Notes: generated by a model from the letters alone, not told the origin. A DNA stretch of 64,000 nucleotides from Pardosa pseudoannulata (GCA_032207245.1 CM063505.1:173061158-173125157); one strand, 5' to 3'; positions 24,225-37,083 are shown, counted from the first letter of the stretch. Made by a program: numbers and translations.

Positions 24225-25118
24225 GTTGTCCAACTGAGTCTGTTGATATTTTAGCTAAGGATGCTACTAAAAAATTGACTACTGATTTTATTGTTGGTAG
24301 GTCTATAAAGCAACTTAAATGTAAAATTCACGAGTTTTCATTACAATTATGGCAAATGAGATGGGAAGATGAAGATAAGGGTAGAAGAGTTTTCTATTTT
24401 TTTTCCCCCAAAGTTAGCATCAAAAGATTAGAGGGTAATTTTTATCTGAATCCAATTTTCACTGGACATGGGGCTATCCTGTCCATCAAAATAGATTTTT
24501 TAAAAAACCTACACTCTGTTGGTGTCATAATGATAAAGGTTCTATTGAACATTTAATTTACCATTGTAACTTAGTTCATGATATTAGATTAAAATATTTT
24601 CCAACAAATTTTTTGTCTGTAAATTTATATAACTTATGTAACTCCCCTAAATCTAGAATTGGACTTTGCTCAATAATGGACTTTTTTGTTAACTTATCAA
24701 TAGCTTGTTAAATTGTATATATGTATAAAATTACTTTTTGTCTATCTAAAATGTTTATATGTCATTATTTTGTTTTAATTGAACAAATTGTCTATTTGTA
24801 TATACTTTCTATATTCTTTTTCTGGAAATAATTGTACTTATTGTCAACATGCACTTGTGTCTGTCATATTTGGACATTTTATGTTTTTTCAACTCGTCTC
24901 AATTAAAAAAAATAGACTTAAAAAAAAACAAAAAAAAAACGACCTAAGTCTTTCCGAACAATTTTGCGATTTATGTACAGTGCTTAAACTCTCCAATTAG
25001 GTTATATTTAAATTTTTGTTATATTTTTTGTGTTCCTTAAGTTCTGTTCAGGGTTGCTGTCCTGACGATAAGTTATTAATTCCCGTATGGCGAAAGCTGG
25101 GTCGGGTGAAGAAGTTAC
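24225..25118 (+). mobile_element. 5'-truncated LINE with 14-bp target duplication
   Basis: TTATCAATTGAGCT flanks the body at 24211-24224 and 25119-25132. The coding relic (to the stop at 24711) starts in the RNase H tail (ESVDILAKDATKK) and runs KIHEFSLQLWQMRWEDEDKG. A frameshift follows, then a Cys/His knuckle (CWCHNDKG, then HLIYHC) and a C-terminus ending VNLSIAC. The 3' UTR ends near CCCGTATGGCGAAAGC with no poly-A. Confidence 0.85.
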
Positions 25119-25132
25119 TTATCAATTGAGCT

Positions 25133-26489
25133 ACATGTTAATTACTAATAATATACATTATAATGCATATCATTAATCATTTTCAATGCTTATCAGAAGT
25201 CGCTTATCATCTGTTATTGCCCTTATCATTAGTTATTATTCTTATTGTTAGTTACACTTGCATATAGAAAAAAACGTAACATTTATCATTTGAATTTTAT
25301 TGATGAAAGGATATGAAAGGGTGAAGATGAATGGATATGGGTATTTTTTGGAAAGGATCAAATGGTTTGTTAAAAGACTTAATTGCGTTTTTTAATGGGA
25401 ACTGATTCGATATCAACACCGCTTCCAACCGCCATGTTTTTTTCTTGGTGATCTTGGCAAAAAACCAATTTTGGCCCGCCAACCCACTGCTAAATTTTTT
25501 TTACAATTTTTACAATTTTTTGATTTTTATATTTTTTTAATTTCAACTTCAATTTTTATAAACTAAAAAGAAAAAAACATAAAATTCTACAACCTGACCA
25601 CGCGACCTGGAACCACGCTGATCGTATACGAGAAGACACTGGATAGAAATGGCTCAACAGGAATTTTCCAGACATTTTCAAAAGAGACGGATTGTGACGT
25701 CACAAATCACGTGCAGCAATGGGGCTTAAATTACGAACCAGGGTTTCCACTGCAAAGCTCCAATGCCAAAAGTCGCCAGCGATGTCAGACACCGCTTGAA
25801 AAGTCGCCAAGTTTGGCGACAAAACCCGCGGTGTGTGTATCGAATTTGTACCTTTCAATGAACCTTTATTTCATATATATATTAATAATTATAGTTAGTA
25901 GTTGTCACCCGCATTCGATAACTATGAGCTTAAGATCTCTTAAAGCAACGTCAAGAAATAATACACTGTTGCTAAATAAATTATATGTTTGCATAAAGCG
26001 GTGTCATTTCCTATAGTTTGTTTTATATACTTTTTAGCCATCAAAGCACAAACTCAATTCCTTGAAATAATTTTTCAAAGTGTTTGTCATGAAATTTTTA
26101 GTGCAAATTGTAATATTGATTATCGTGGGAAACAGCACGAGAACTTTCACAAGTAGAAAACTCTTCAAACTAGAATCGAATAGGGACCACCATCGTGAAA
26201 ACCGCTGATTTTACCTTCAACCCACCAGCACTCCGAGCGGAATGAAATTATAACAATTATTCAAGATTTAGAGAAATCTTGAATATTTTATTAAAGTGTT
26301 AACATTCATAGATTGAAAGGGTAATTTGTCATTACGTATAACATCTCCTTTGTTGAGATTGCTTTCTAAGAGACCTGATACCTTGCAATGGGCTGCCTAC
26401 CTGAACGATATATGGAGCTCGTGATATTCCACGGGATAATTCCCTCAATTTTGATAATCTTCAAGAGAAGAATTTTTCAAGAGAAGAAT
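25133..26489. other. Non-coding stretch, no gene recognised
   Basis: AT-rich. A patch at 25.66-25.83 kb holds GTGACGTCACAAATCACGTG (a CRE palindrome next to an E-box palindrome) and paired AGTCGCCAAG/TTGGCGAC motifs suggestive of a transposon end. No splice-compatible coding exon was found. Confidence 0.4.
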
Positions 26490-26850
26490 TCTAGCGTCCA
26501 AACCCACTTATAAATCCATCTTGCACATTCTCTGACTGCACACGGAAATGATTGGTCAGATACCAGCTTCGACCCTAGCACCCAGTGAATCTAGCCAGCA
26601 TGCTAATCACTAGACCTTTTTGTGATAGCATGGATACTAGTCCCTTCTTCAAGCAGCGGCAAGTTACTCTGGTTGGTTGGTTGGGAGCGCTACATTCTAC
26701 TCTTTTGCTACACGAGGGATAATGAGACCGAGACCTATTATTTAAAATCCATTCTGAATGAATACGAACACTTACGTCAATAGTGGGATTCGAACCCACG
26801 AACACTGGTACCGAAGAGCAGCGCTTTGTCCATTAGGCCTTCGTTCACAA
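26490..26850 (-). repeat. Dimeric SINE, copy 2
   Basis: The minus strand has a SINE-A head with intact GGGTTCGAATCCC, a body, and a tail AACCAACCAACCAGAG. The linker ATCCATGCTATCACAAAAAG is followed by a second A-box-like GGTCTAGTGATTAGCATGC and a B-box-like AGGGTCGAAGCTGG, then a tail. It matches copy 1 in order. Confidence 0.75.
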
Positions 26851-28130
26851 GTTAAAGTTAATCTGAAATAACAGTAGGGACTACTGTTATTTCATACTAG
26901 TAGTGAAAAGGTTAAATATACTATAAAGTATTGAATTCTAATCCATAACAATAGAATTCGTTATTTGTTGATTTATTCATCAGTCTGTTGAAATCTATTC
27001 ATTTTTTAATTGCTTTCAACAAAAATAAACAACCAGTCGTTTGTAAAAAATAAATAATTAAAATTTAGATTAATAAAATAAACTATGACTCTAGCTTACA
27101 TAAATACATTATTTACTTCCTTGTACGAAATAAAGTATTTAATATAACCACGAAAACTTTGGGCCTTCAGACTTTAAAGGAAATGTCCATTTTCACCATG
27201 CCTTAATCAATTTACGAGTTTACGTACGTACAAAAAACTCTAATATATCCATTTTGACAATCCCTGAATACATTTTCTTTAATTTTACCTTGATAATGGA
27301 AATCCCAGGGGTACGAGAAAGGGACATGAAGCAAACACAGGGGAGGGGGTAGAAAAAGAACCCTATCAAGGATTATATAAAATGGACTAATAAAACAACC
27401 TTGCAGACCAGAGCTCTGTGTATTCTGATTTCTATTAGTTTGCATTTGTTTGTGATCACTTAAAATAAGGGATAATAGTAATAAAGGACTTTTCACTCTG
27501 TTTTTCATACCTACCCCATCTCGATCACAAGCAGTGCTGAAGATTAAAACAGATTTTTATTGTAATCTTCAGCACTGTTCGTGGACGCACATTCATTATC
27601 AGAAAAAAAAAAGTATCATTCTTCATCGATCTGGTTGATTGGACAATCCGGTTTATCACCCTCCAGATAATCGGCTCTGTATTGTAATTCCAAAACTCAA
27701 TATCCTCAAAACTCATAATGTAAGGTCGCATGTCGCATCAAAGTCTAGACCTATCTATCTAATCTCATCCAAATCTTACAGTTTAGTTTTGATACGAAAC
27801 GCCTCATTATGCATCCAGCTAAATTTTTTTCTATATCCAATATAAGAGTATTCTTTCAATTACTGAATAATTATCCAAGGAAGAAGAAAATACTTTTGTT
27901 TGATAATATTTTATTATTCTGTAGACGTAATTCTTCTGAATTACAGCACACCGATTTTTCCAGGCGTAGGGTTAATATCACCAAAAAGACGAAAATGTTG
28001 CCAATAAATTTTCCCAACTAGTAACCCTTTCTGATTGCCAATTAATTTAATCTTTTATTAAACTTTACTTTATGATTTATCTTTAATTGCGTGTTTCCTG
28101 TTTCATTAATTAACTCGTTTAATTCGCTGG
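26851..28130. other. Non-coding stretch, no gene recognised
   Basis: Contains the 27.53 kb hairpin and several short open frames (27508-27212 minus, 27639-27845 plus) lacking domain similarity or fitting splice sites. Confidence 0.4.
27532..27577. repeat. Perfect 15-bp inverted repeat (hairpin)
   Basis: CAGTGCTGAAGATTA and its exact complement TAATCTTCAGCACTG are separated by 16 nt. No gene was recognised nearby. Confidence 0.9.
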
Positions 28131-28583
28131 GATTTTTTAGTACTTCTGCCGTTTCCTGTAGAATTCCTTTGTTACTGACAACGTTGTTTTGAAGATCGAT
28201 ATTGATGACATATTTTTTTTTACTGTTTGTATTTAGAACAAAGGAGTGTAACTAATTTTTGTATTGAAGTGTGATTAATTTTTAAGTTTATAAGAATATT
28301 AGTTTTCAATGAGACTGACCTCAGGGGAATAACTCCAATAAAAAACACCCAATCTGGATTCATAATAAGGAGTTTAGAGACAGTAAGCTGAGTTTGGATG
28401 AGACATTAAAATTATTTTTGTGGATAGAAAAGTAGCTGAGAATAAGTTGTTTTGTTTGAAGCAATACAGTTAAGATCACCATACGGTTACGGTCACCATA
28501 CGATTTTTTAGTACTTCTGCCGTTTCCTGTAGAATTCCTTTGTTATTGACAACGTTGCTTTGAAAATTGATATTGATGACGTG

Positions 28584-28614
<31 letters not shown>

Positions 28615-28884
28615 GTTTGTATTTAGAACAAAGGAGTGTAACTAATTTTTGTATTGAAGTGTGATTAATTTTTAAGTTTATAAGAATATTAGTTTTCAAC
28701 GAGATTGACCTCTAGGGAATAACTTCAATAAAAAACACACAATCTGGATTCATAATAAGGAGTTTGGAGATAGTAAGCTGAGTTTGGGTGAGACATTAAA
28801 ATTATTTTTGTGGATAGAAAAGTAGCTGAGAATAAGTTGTTTTGTTTAAAGCAATACAGTTAAGGTCACCATACGTCTTCGAAA
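28131..28884. repeat. Tandem duplication of about 371 bp
   Basis: Copy A (28131-28501) and copy B (28502-28884) both begin GATTTTTTAGTACTTCTGCC and end near GATCACCATACG or GGTCACCATACG. They differ by about 15 substitutions and a longer T-run (28583-28611) in copy B. Confidence 0.95.
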
Positions 28885-30267
28885 TTTGGGAACAGTCTCC
28901 AAATTTAGATTTTTTTTCCATTTTATCCCTAAAAATACTTTGACTACTTGGGCAGGCAAAAAGTCCCCAGGTTTAATGATTTTTCCTAGTAAACAAGAAT
29001 TTGGACTATCTTTTGCTGGGTGAAGCTCCTTCCCGGTATGCGTATAAGGCGATTTCACGCAGTTGGGCAATTTCTCAAATTATGACAATTCTGGCTTTAG
29101 TTTCAAACGAAAGGACAGTTTATTGTTTGTCTATTGGCTGTTGTAAACATGAAAATGAATGGGAAGGGCATTATAGTAGTTCGTGACGTTGCGACAAATT
29201 GCCTTATTGCAAGATACCTTATACTGTTGCCCACATTTTAACATCTTCTTGTTTCCAATTAGGTACATAAAATTTTTTAAAAATCCATCCCCAAATCTGG
29301 ATATAATCATTGAGGAAACGCATCCAGGTTTGTTTCCCTTTCTTTATTCTACTTGCTTTTACTATGAAATCTGAATTCTGTGATTTTTATCTTACGTTAA
29401 TTTCAATTTTAATTTTTTTTTTTTTTTTTTTTTTTTTTTTGTTATTTCAATCTTCAGTTTTTTATTTTTTAATATGTATTCATTGTTTATAATCATACAT
29501 TACTAATCTAGCTTTAAATAATTTTTATCTTGATCTAGTATTTATGCTTTAATTTTGAATGCCTTTTTAAAGTCTTTTCCTCTGATGTTTGTTATTCAAC
29601 TTACTTTTGTATGAAGTTTTTTTTTTTTTTGATTGTTTAAAGTGCTACAATTTATAAAGCTTGTTTGGCGTAGTATGTCCCCAGATAATTTTGCGCTATT
29701 ATATCCAAATCAAACAAAAAACTTTGTCCTAGTAAACCTAGTAAACGATTCAAATTAAGTTATTGTCCAGTGATTATTAGTTAATCATTATACTGAGTAT
29801 CTAATATCTTTTTGAAGGCCTATTAATTGCAGACTTGATAAGATACAGTTTAATTTTGTTTACATTTTCAATTTGAGCAAGAATTTCTGGACAATGTATT
29901 ACTCGAGGGAAATTTTGGATATAGACTGTTATTTTGTCTTGTACTTCTAGCAAAGTATATTTTAAACAAAAACAGTTTTATTTGTAAAACACATTATGTT
30001 TAAACAGCTTTTGTTCAAACATTATAAGTAAGAAGTATAATAAATCAGTAATTTTTATTTTGATTATGATAAATTCAAGTTTAAGTACGTAATAATAAAA
30101 GAAAGGATAAATAAGTTTCTCTTTTATATAATTAAAGATAATTAAATATACAGAGTTTGAATGCATATTCCCTGTTTCACAATATTGAATTCAAAAGATT
30201 TTGTAGTCCATTTTAAAGTACAATAAGTCAGTAAAGTTTTAAAGTATGGATATACGTGTTACTGTGT
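28885..30267. other. Non-coding stretch, no gene recognised
   Basis: AT-rich with a poly-T tract at 29411-29440 and another at 29618-29630. No coding or transposon signal was recognised. Confidence 0.4.
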
Positions 30268-30646
30268 TATGCCCCCTGTGAAGACTCCCCTTTGTCCGAG
30301 CACGCGCCAAAACAGCTGATCTGAGCTCACCTGTTTACCAAGACAATAGCATGGCGTCGCAGAGTCTGGGATCTTGACAATTGGATTGAATAGACGAATA
30401 CGCCCCTGATGAATCTCGTTGATGAATGCTCGGGTATTCCGGAAAGGGACAGCCAGCGAATGAGAATTCAGCTAAAAAATCTAACTGTAACTTTAGCTGG
30501 AGTTCTCAAGTAACTGGGATCTTAACTGACCCAAAAAACAGTTGGCGGGACCGTAACTGACCACCAGATATAAAAAGCCTACAATTTTGCAACTCACGGC
30601 TTTTCGTCATTTTTACGTAGGTGTGTTGACCTCGTGGGGGCTTCCG

Positions 30647-30680
<34 letters not shown>

Positions 30681-31017
30681 GGAGCCAGCTTTCTAGTTCG
30701 GGAGATTCGTAAAGTCCGCTCATATAGGGTGCGGCAGAGTCTCGGATACCGAACGGGGGATAAATTAGGTTTGATTGCTCCCTGAAAAGCCTCCCCACTT
30801 GTAAGAGATTATTAAATCTCTTGTTTTTCTTTCGACTGTGATCGTCGTGAGGAAGTTATACCGGCAACCATCCTTTGCAGTTCTACATGATTTGGGAATT
30901 AAAACTTCCCTTGTAAATAACCGTAGTTAATCAAGAATAAAAGAAATTTCCAATTTTAAATTTGATTGTGATCCATTCTTCACGTTACCTCTCACTGGAG
31001 AATATTGAAGTTGTCAC
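30268..31017 (+). mobile_element. Probable solo LTR, type 2
   Basis: Starts TGTTATGCCCCCTGTGAAGA and ends AGTTGTCACA (TG...CA). Inside are a good TATA box (GATATAAAAAGCC, 30567), a T-run at 30650-30676 and AATAAAAGAAA at 30937. No target duplication is evident, so the limits are tentative. Confidence 0.5.
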
Positions 31018-31114
31018 ACCCCAATCAAGTCCCCCCAAAATAATAGTGTCTAAGTTTCCCTTGGATTCAGAAATACCACGCTGTTTGTCCCCAAATAACT
31101 GTTCAAAAATATGG

Positions 31115-31262
31115 TCGCTTTAGATACAGCTAACTTTTTGCTATACGAGGAATTATTATACAATGGCGTACTATTTAAAGAAGATTCCAAACTGTTACGG
31201 ACGTTCAGACAACTCTGGAATTCGAACCTATAGACTCGGCTCTTCAAGAGGGTACACCAATC
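31115..31262 (-). repeat. SINE-A, decayed minus copy
   Basis: Shows CTGGAATTCGAACCTATAGA (B box complement), AGAAGATTCCAAACTGTTAC and TTGCTATACGAGGAATTAT. It is clearly the same family but diverged. Confidence 0.65.
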
Positions 31263-31863
31263 ATTTATTCATCGATATGAACTATATAAAAAACATGTGG
31301 CCACCATTTTGAGCAATTGATGAGTTTTTCTTTGAACAGTAAATCAGATCATGCAAATTTTGGAATCGTTCATTCGATTTCCCGACCGTGTTGTAAATTT
31401 AAACTGGGATTTTATTTTACTGTTTTTTTTTTTTTTTTTAATCAGATTGAAATTAGTTTCTGTGTTTCATGGTAATTATTGTTCGTCTGGATAGGTACTA
31501 TCATCCCTCTTATTTTGTAAAAGCAATTTTGGCTTACTCTCTACAGCTATATATACAGATAACATAGAACAACATTTATATGTATTATGTACTAATAACG
31601 AAAACACTGTCACAAAAGTCGATATATCTATCTAATACATAATACAATGTTTTCAATTTCGAAATAAATTGTTCTAAAATATCGCTGATCTGGTTTTTAT
31701 ATTTCTGATTCACGGATCCAAGAGGTGTTTCTGGAAAAGGGAGAAATTGAAAGGTTTCCTCCAACAATTGCATGAAGCTCAAAGACGCTGAGTTTTTATA
31801 TGACATATGTGTTCTAGGTTATGGTTCTAGTATCTGTGGTTACACTAAAATTTAAAGTAACAT

Positions 31864-32048
31864 TAAATAATTTGGTTTTGTAAATTGTTAAGGGATTAAT
31901 TTCTCATAAATGTAACTGCCCGCTTCCTCAGTGGTTTCGGTTAATTAAGAAAATGTATATAATTATATTACTATGGCGCAATCTACATCAATTATAGTCG
32001 CCCAAATAGCAAGGAAAACAGTGTTGTTCGGATGAAATACTTTTGTAT
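31864..32048. repeat. 185-bp direct repeat, copy 1
   Basis: From TAAATAATTTGGTTTTGTAA to GATGAAATACTTTTGTAT. By eye it is identical base for base to 32677-32861. Confidence 0.93.
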
Positions 32049-32676
32049 GGTATTTTTTAAATATGGTATTTTATAGTGTTTTAACTGGTATAAAAATTTT
32101 AAGTATATCGCTATTTTGTTTTAGAAATCATATTAAAATATTCAGTAAGTCGCCATCTGTCACTGGTGACGAAATAGTCACCGGATAAACAGTCGCCTAT
32201 GGAAGCTTATCTATTCCAATGGTATTTTAAAAGGTTATTGGTAAAGTTAGAAATTTCAAACAATGTTTTGTTTCTCTATTCTATTCTTCTTTTAGTTTGA
32301 GTACAGAAGAAAGTGTTACAGTCAATCTGAGTATAAATTGCCAAATATTGATAAATTATAAATGAATTATCTTTTAAATTATATTATTATTTTTTAAATT
32401 TTATTTATTTTTTGTATGTTATTGTGGCTTGACAGAAAAACAGGGTACCCCCGCCAACTTAGCTATAAAGCTCTGAGCATGGTAGCCCAACATTTTCTCC
32501 TGATCTCGCCGTGTCCAAACACTCTGTATCTATATTTTAATTTATATTATTTTTGTATCCAGCTCTTGTGAAACCCATTTCTTATATATTAAATGCACGT
32601 AATGCTTAAAAATATTAGATATAATAAACCATTAAAGGTTCATTATGGCTAAATTTTAATAATTTGGAAATAATTT

Positions 32677-32861
32677 TAAATAATTTGGTTTTGTAAATTG
32701 TTAAGGGATTAATTTCTCATAAATGTAACTGCCCGCTTCCTCAGTGGTTTCGGTTAATTAAGAAAATGTATATAATTATATTACTATGGCGCAATCTACA
32801 TCAATTATAGTCGCCCAAATAGCAAGGAAAACAGTGTTGTTCGGATGAAATACTTTTGTAT
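32677..32861. repeat. 185-bp direct repeat, copy 2
   Basis: Identical to the copy at 31864, which starts 813 bp upstream. The flanks differ on both sides. The 628 bp between the copies is unique and AT-rich. Confidence 0.93.
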
Positions 32862-33345
32862 TTTAGTAAACATTGCCAATAATTTCACCTATTTGCCAAG
32901 GGACACCCCATTCTTCAGTAGTGCTGGTTTTGTATATCAAAGGGTATCTAAACGGCGCTAATAGTTTCACCAAAATTGCTAAGAAGCACCTTAATTTGAA
33001 GGAAAACCTACTTCTTCAACCAATCTGTGTCATCAATTTTTCACTCTTGTACTACCGATTCTAATCGAAAACTAAATTCAATTTGAAGCCACACATGATA
33101 TATGAGTAAATGATAGTCTAAATATATGAGTGGTGTAATGGAAAACAATAGTTTAATAAATTTGTTTTAAGTATTCTTTATTACTTAAACTCGGTGCGGC
33201 AATATTTTAGAATCATTCAATAACATAGTTTTAATATATTACTCGTATTTTCGAAGTATGCATTATCAAAAGAAGTTTATTTTATCTGTAAGCTTAATCT
33301 ACTTCTTCTTACAATCACTTCTTTTTATGTTTATAAATTTCCTTG

Positions 33346-33450
<105 letters not shown>

Positions 33451-34045
33451 TATTTGTAGATTCAAAATATTGTCTACTGGTTAGTTTGTTATTCAGTATA
33501 TGTAAATTTATATTTTAAATACATAGAAATTAATTTTACCTGCTACTACAAAAATTTGGAGGGAAAATCTAGCTGAGCAAAATTTGTTTTAAAATAAACT
33601 GTTTTACGTTGCCATCTCTTTCCAACACATTATTTTCAAAACAGCTATAAAAGAAATAAATATTGCTCGCCTCTATTCAAGGGTTGTATTAATTTGAACC
33701 AAATCAAATTATCTATGTATCTGAAACGCAGAGTGCCTCTTTCTAAAATTCGTGAGAAAAACTTCATCATCAGTTAATTTTTGTCCGTATGAAATATCAG
33801 TTTTTAGGTATGCTAGTTTTAGTAATGTAATGTAACTTCAGTTTCTAATAATTGGCGATAATTTAGACTTTAAAACTGCTCTCCGATCATGCAGAATTAT
33901 ATGTTTGAGAAAGGAACGTAAGAAACAAATATATGACAGGTGCGTAATGATTCATTTTTGTACTAAATGCGAGAAAAATTACAATTTATTTGGTCTTTTA
34001 TGATTGGTTATATATGACGCAGAAACTTTCCAAGACTTCTTTGGT

Positions 34046-34065
34046 GCCATCGTGATCACGATGGC
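34046..34065. repeat. 20-bp perfect palindrome
   Basis: GCCATCGTGATCACGATGGC, in otherwise AT-rich sequence. An inverted CCAAT (ATTGG) lies about 42 bp upstream. Confidence 0.9.
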
Positions 34066-35249
34066 CCCGACTTCTTACTTTCCAAAGTGGCATGAGATCG
34101 TGTGTCTGTAAATGAGAACTGAAAGCTATCTGTGAATGAGAATTGAAATAAGATTAACTGTAAGCAATGTTAGAGACGACTAGAAGTGATCATTTAATAG
34201 TAGGGAAGGAGATAGTGTAAAGTCATAAAGAAATACCGTGGTATATCACAGGGGAATTGTATAAAAGCTGTTGTATAAAATTGTTCTTTGTATAAAAGCT
34301 GTGTCCCACTCTACCTGCAAACTAAAATTACAAAAAATTAAAAATAGAAAACTTTAAATAATTTATCGAACTTTTCAAAAAACCCTAGTTTAATTGAAAG
34401 ATTTTAAATCTAATGTTGAAAGAATGTTACTAACAGCGGAATCTTTTGCTAATTATTCAACCTTCTATGGTTAAATTAAATTTCACTTCTTGTAATTTCT
34501 TTATTTTTAACCTTTCTTCTTCCCTTTTCGATTTTGGGTTGTTAATTTAGATTTAAAATATATCCTTTTTTTTTTTTTTTTTTTTTTTTTCTTCACTTAA
34601 ACTTTCTCCTCTTTTTTCGTTCATTTCATATATTTGTGTTAGTTGTCTTCTACCATGAATTAGCTGTCTGGTTTAAGTTATGAGTTCTGATATTAGAAGT
34701 ATTGGACCAAAAAGCATCAACAATTAACCTTCTTGTGTGAATCTGCGAGAGAATTAACCACGAAGGTTCGCTGCTGACACGGTTTAATTCGAATGCTGGA
34801 AATCTCTTGCCATTAGCTAGGGTTATAATGGGTTATATTAGCTTAATAATTTATGAAATATAATTCATGAAAATAAGGTCCAAAGTAACGTGCAAACCTC
34901 AAAGTACTTATATTAAATTTTGTTATTGCTATTATCACCTTTACTTGTGCCATTATGAGTGAAACAGAGAAATTGACTTAGATGTTTATGGTATGCCAGT
35001 GCATCAATCTGCTATGTCTGTTCGGACTTCCAGATGTGATATTCTATAAACTAGATCTCGAGTAGTTCTACGACATTTCAGTAATCTTACGGTTGAAACG
35101 TTTAGACAGACCTGTAGAGCGTATTTACCTCTTGAATAGCCAGGCTCTCATAAGCTCAATCCCTTCTGGACTCTGAATTGGACTCCATAATGTTATAAGG
35201 GTCATAAAATTCAGATCTATTTGCAATAGCTTTCGAATATGGTTACTTA

Positions 35250-35755
35250 GACCAATGATTTTCAAGCTTTTTATCCCACAGGACCCTTTTTTACGACGTA
35301 CATCGCAAGAAAACTCCTAAATAAATATTACTTACAGAGAAACTAAGAGCCTACTGATTGCTATGATTGAAATAAACATTAAAACTAAACAATATAAAAC
35401 AGTATAAAAATGTAGGTAATATTTATAAAAGGTGAAATGTTAATATGTTAAAATGTTAAAGGGGAAATGTAAGGTATTAAATGATTCAAGTAAAATGATA
35501 CATTTATGATTACTTCCTCCCTTCTTGTGCTGGACTATCGTGTCTGGTTTAAAGGACTTATTGTCATATTGATTTTCTATTCCCTATTATTGCGTATCTG
35601 ACAAATTAATTACGGCTATCAATTATATGGAAGAGATTAGTAAAAAATTAGACAATGAATTTACAGATGTTCTTTAAAATTTCGAAGGTGCTTAAGTTTC
35701 TCGAGGAACCCTGCAGGGTCGTTGCGGAACCCTAGGGTTCGACGAGCAAAGTCCA
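35250..35755. mobile_element. Possible hAT remnant
   Basis: The left edge ATGATTTTCAAGCTTTTTAT then CCCACAGGACCC, and the right GAACCCTGCAGGGTCGTTGC then GGAACCCTAGGG, look like the two ends of a hAT element of the TTCTCAA-GGAACCC type. The inside is AT-rich and non-coding. Confidence 0.45.
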
Positions 35756-36307
35756 GGATGTAACTGGGAAGGTATTGTTTCATGTTTCATAGTTTTATTC
35801 CTTGCAATGTATTGCAAGAAATATAACTCTAGTTATCTTTCTTTCCCTCAAGCGTTTTTGTTTTTGCTGTTCTTTTTTTGATTACATTGTTTGTTAGCTT
35901 CTTCGTGCTCAAATTCAGGATAATTGACGATAATAAATAGTTTCAACTAGTTTTGGTGAGTAAAAAAACATGAAGATAGGGGGAAAATCCCCTCACATTT
36001 TCAAGAGCGTATGGGGCTATGATTTATGGGTCAGCAACATCTGAAAAATATAAAAAGCTAAACCAAGAAGCTTGTAGGATTACAAACTGAGAGTGGTAGG
36101 GTCTAAAACCTCCAAACACAATTGTAACAAAAATAGAATTGAATGAAGTGAAAAGAACAATTAAGATTGAGTTTTTTAGAAATTATATTTGTTTCAGATT
36201 GGCAAGTATATACTAGAGTACATGACCCAAATTACTTACAAACTAATTTATTACTGATTATCGTATCAGACCAGTTTGTTACCTATAATAATTTGCTCAT
36301 AACATTG

Positions 36308-36573
36308 CAGTTCTCAAACTTTATTCGCCGCGGCATACGACTGAGGCACCCCGGAGTGTTGTAGAACTTAGTTTGAGAAAAGCAGAGCTAGAGGATCTTT
36401 CACTCTTTTATATAAAGACTATTCTTAGCTCGTTTCGACAAAGACACAGTGGTGAGAGAAGATGACTTAAAATTTAAGTTCCTTTATGCCTTCTTTAACA
36501 GTTTTAGAATTTTTCCTGATTATTGCTACGGGATCCTTGGCATATGCCTGCGACATCCAGTTTGAGAACCATG
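36308..36573. mobile_element. hAT-type MITE upstream of REV1
   Basis: Left CAGTTCTCAAACTTTATTC, right CCAGTTTGAGAACCATG, inverted. It contains GCCGCGGCA, also seen next to a similar end at 2247. The 8-bp duplication is not recognisable. Confidence 0.6.
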
Positions 36574-36927
36574 GACTTAAAGTATGAGGTGATTAATATG
36601 CCTCTTAGCTTGACGAAGATTATTAATATTGTTAATAAATGTAATTCTGATATCTCAATTTATAAGCAGATATTTAACTTCCTTTTCAAAGGAAATTCAT
36701 TGAGCATATTGTGTCACCCAATGAGGAGGAGTACGATTGTAACCACAGAGCATAATTTTAGATTTTCTTATTCTCAGTCTTACAGATTTGAAAATCGAAT
36801 GTTCTCACATTCTAGCCTGCATATCAGGGATGGGACTTTTCGTAGACTCTGTGACAACATACATATTAAAAAATGAATAAAAAAATTAACTGTTATACTA
36901 ACTGTCATGATTGTTTACAAACGCAAT

Positions 36928-36935
36928 TTTGGCGC
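36928..36935 (+). promoter_or_regulatory. E2F-like site upstream of REV1
   Basis: TTTGGCGC matches the E2F consensus TTTSSCGC and lies 149 bp before the REV1 start codon. No TATA box is evident. A role in S-phase expression would be plausible for a replication-damage gene but is inference; an 8-bp match can arise by chance. Confidence 0.3.
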
Positions 36936-37083
36936 ATTTTCTTCATGTACTTGTAATTTGAAATTTCTTAAGAAGATTTAATGCTTTCAGATATTATAAT
37001 GCTGATGGCATTCAAACTTCTGGTATTCCCGCTGAAACATTATAATCAAATTTGCTCATAAAATAGAATAAAATTTTATTATA

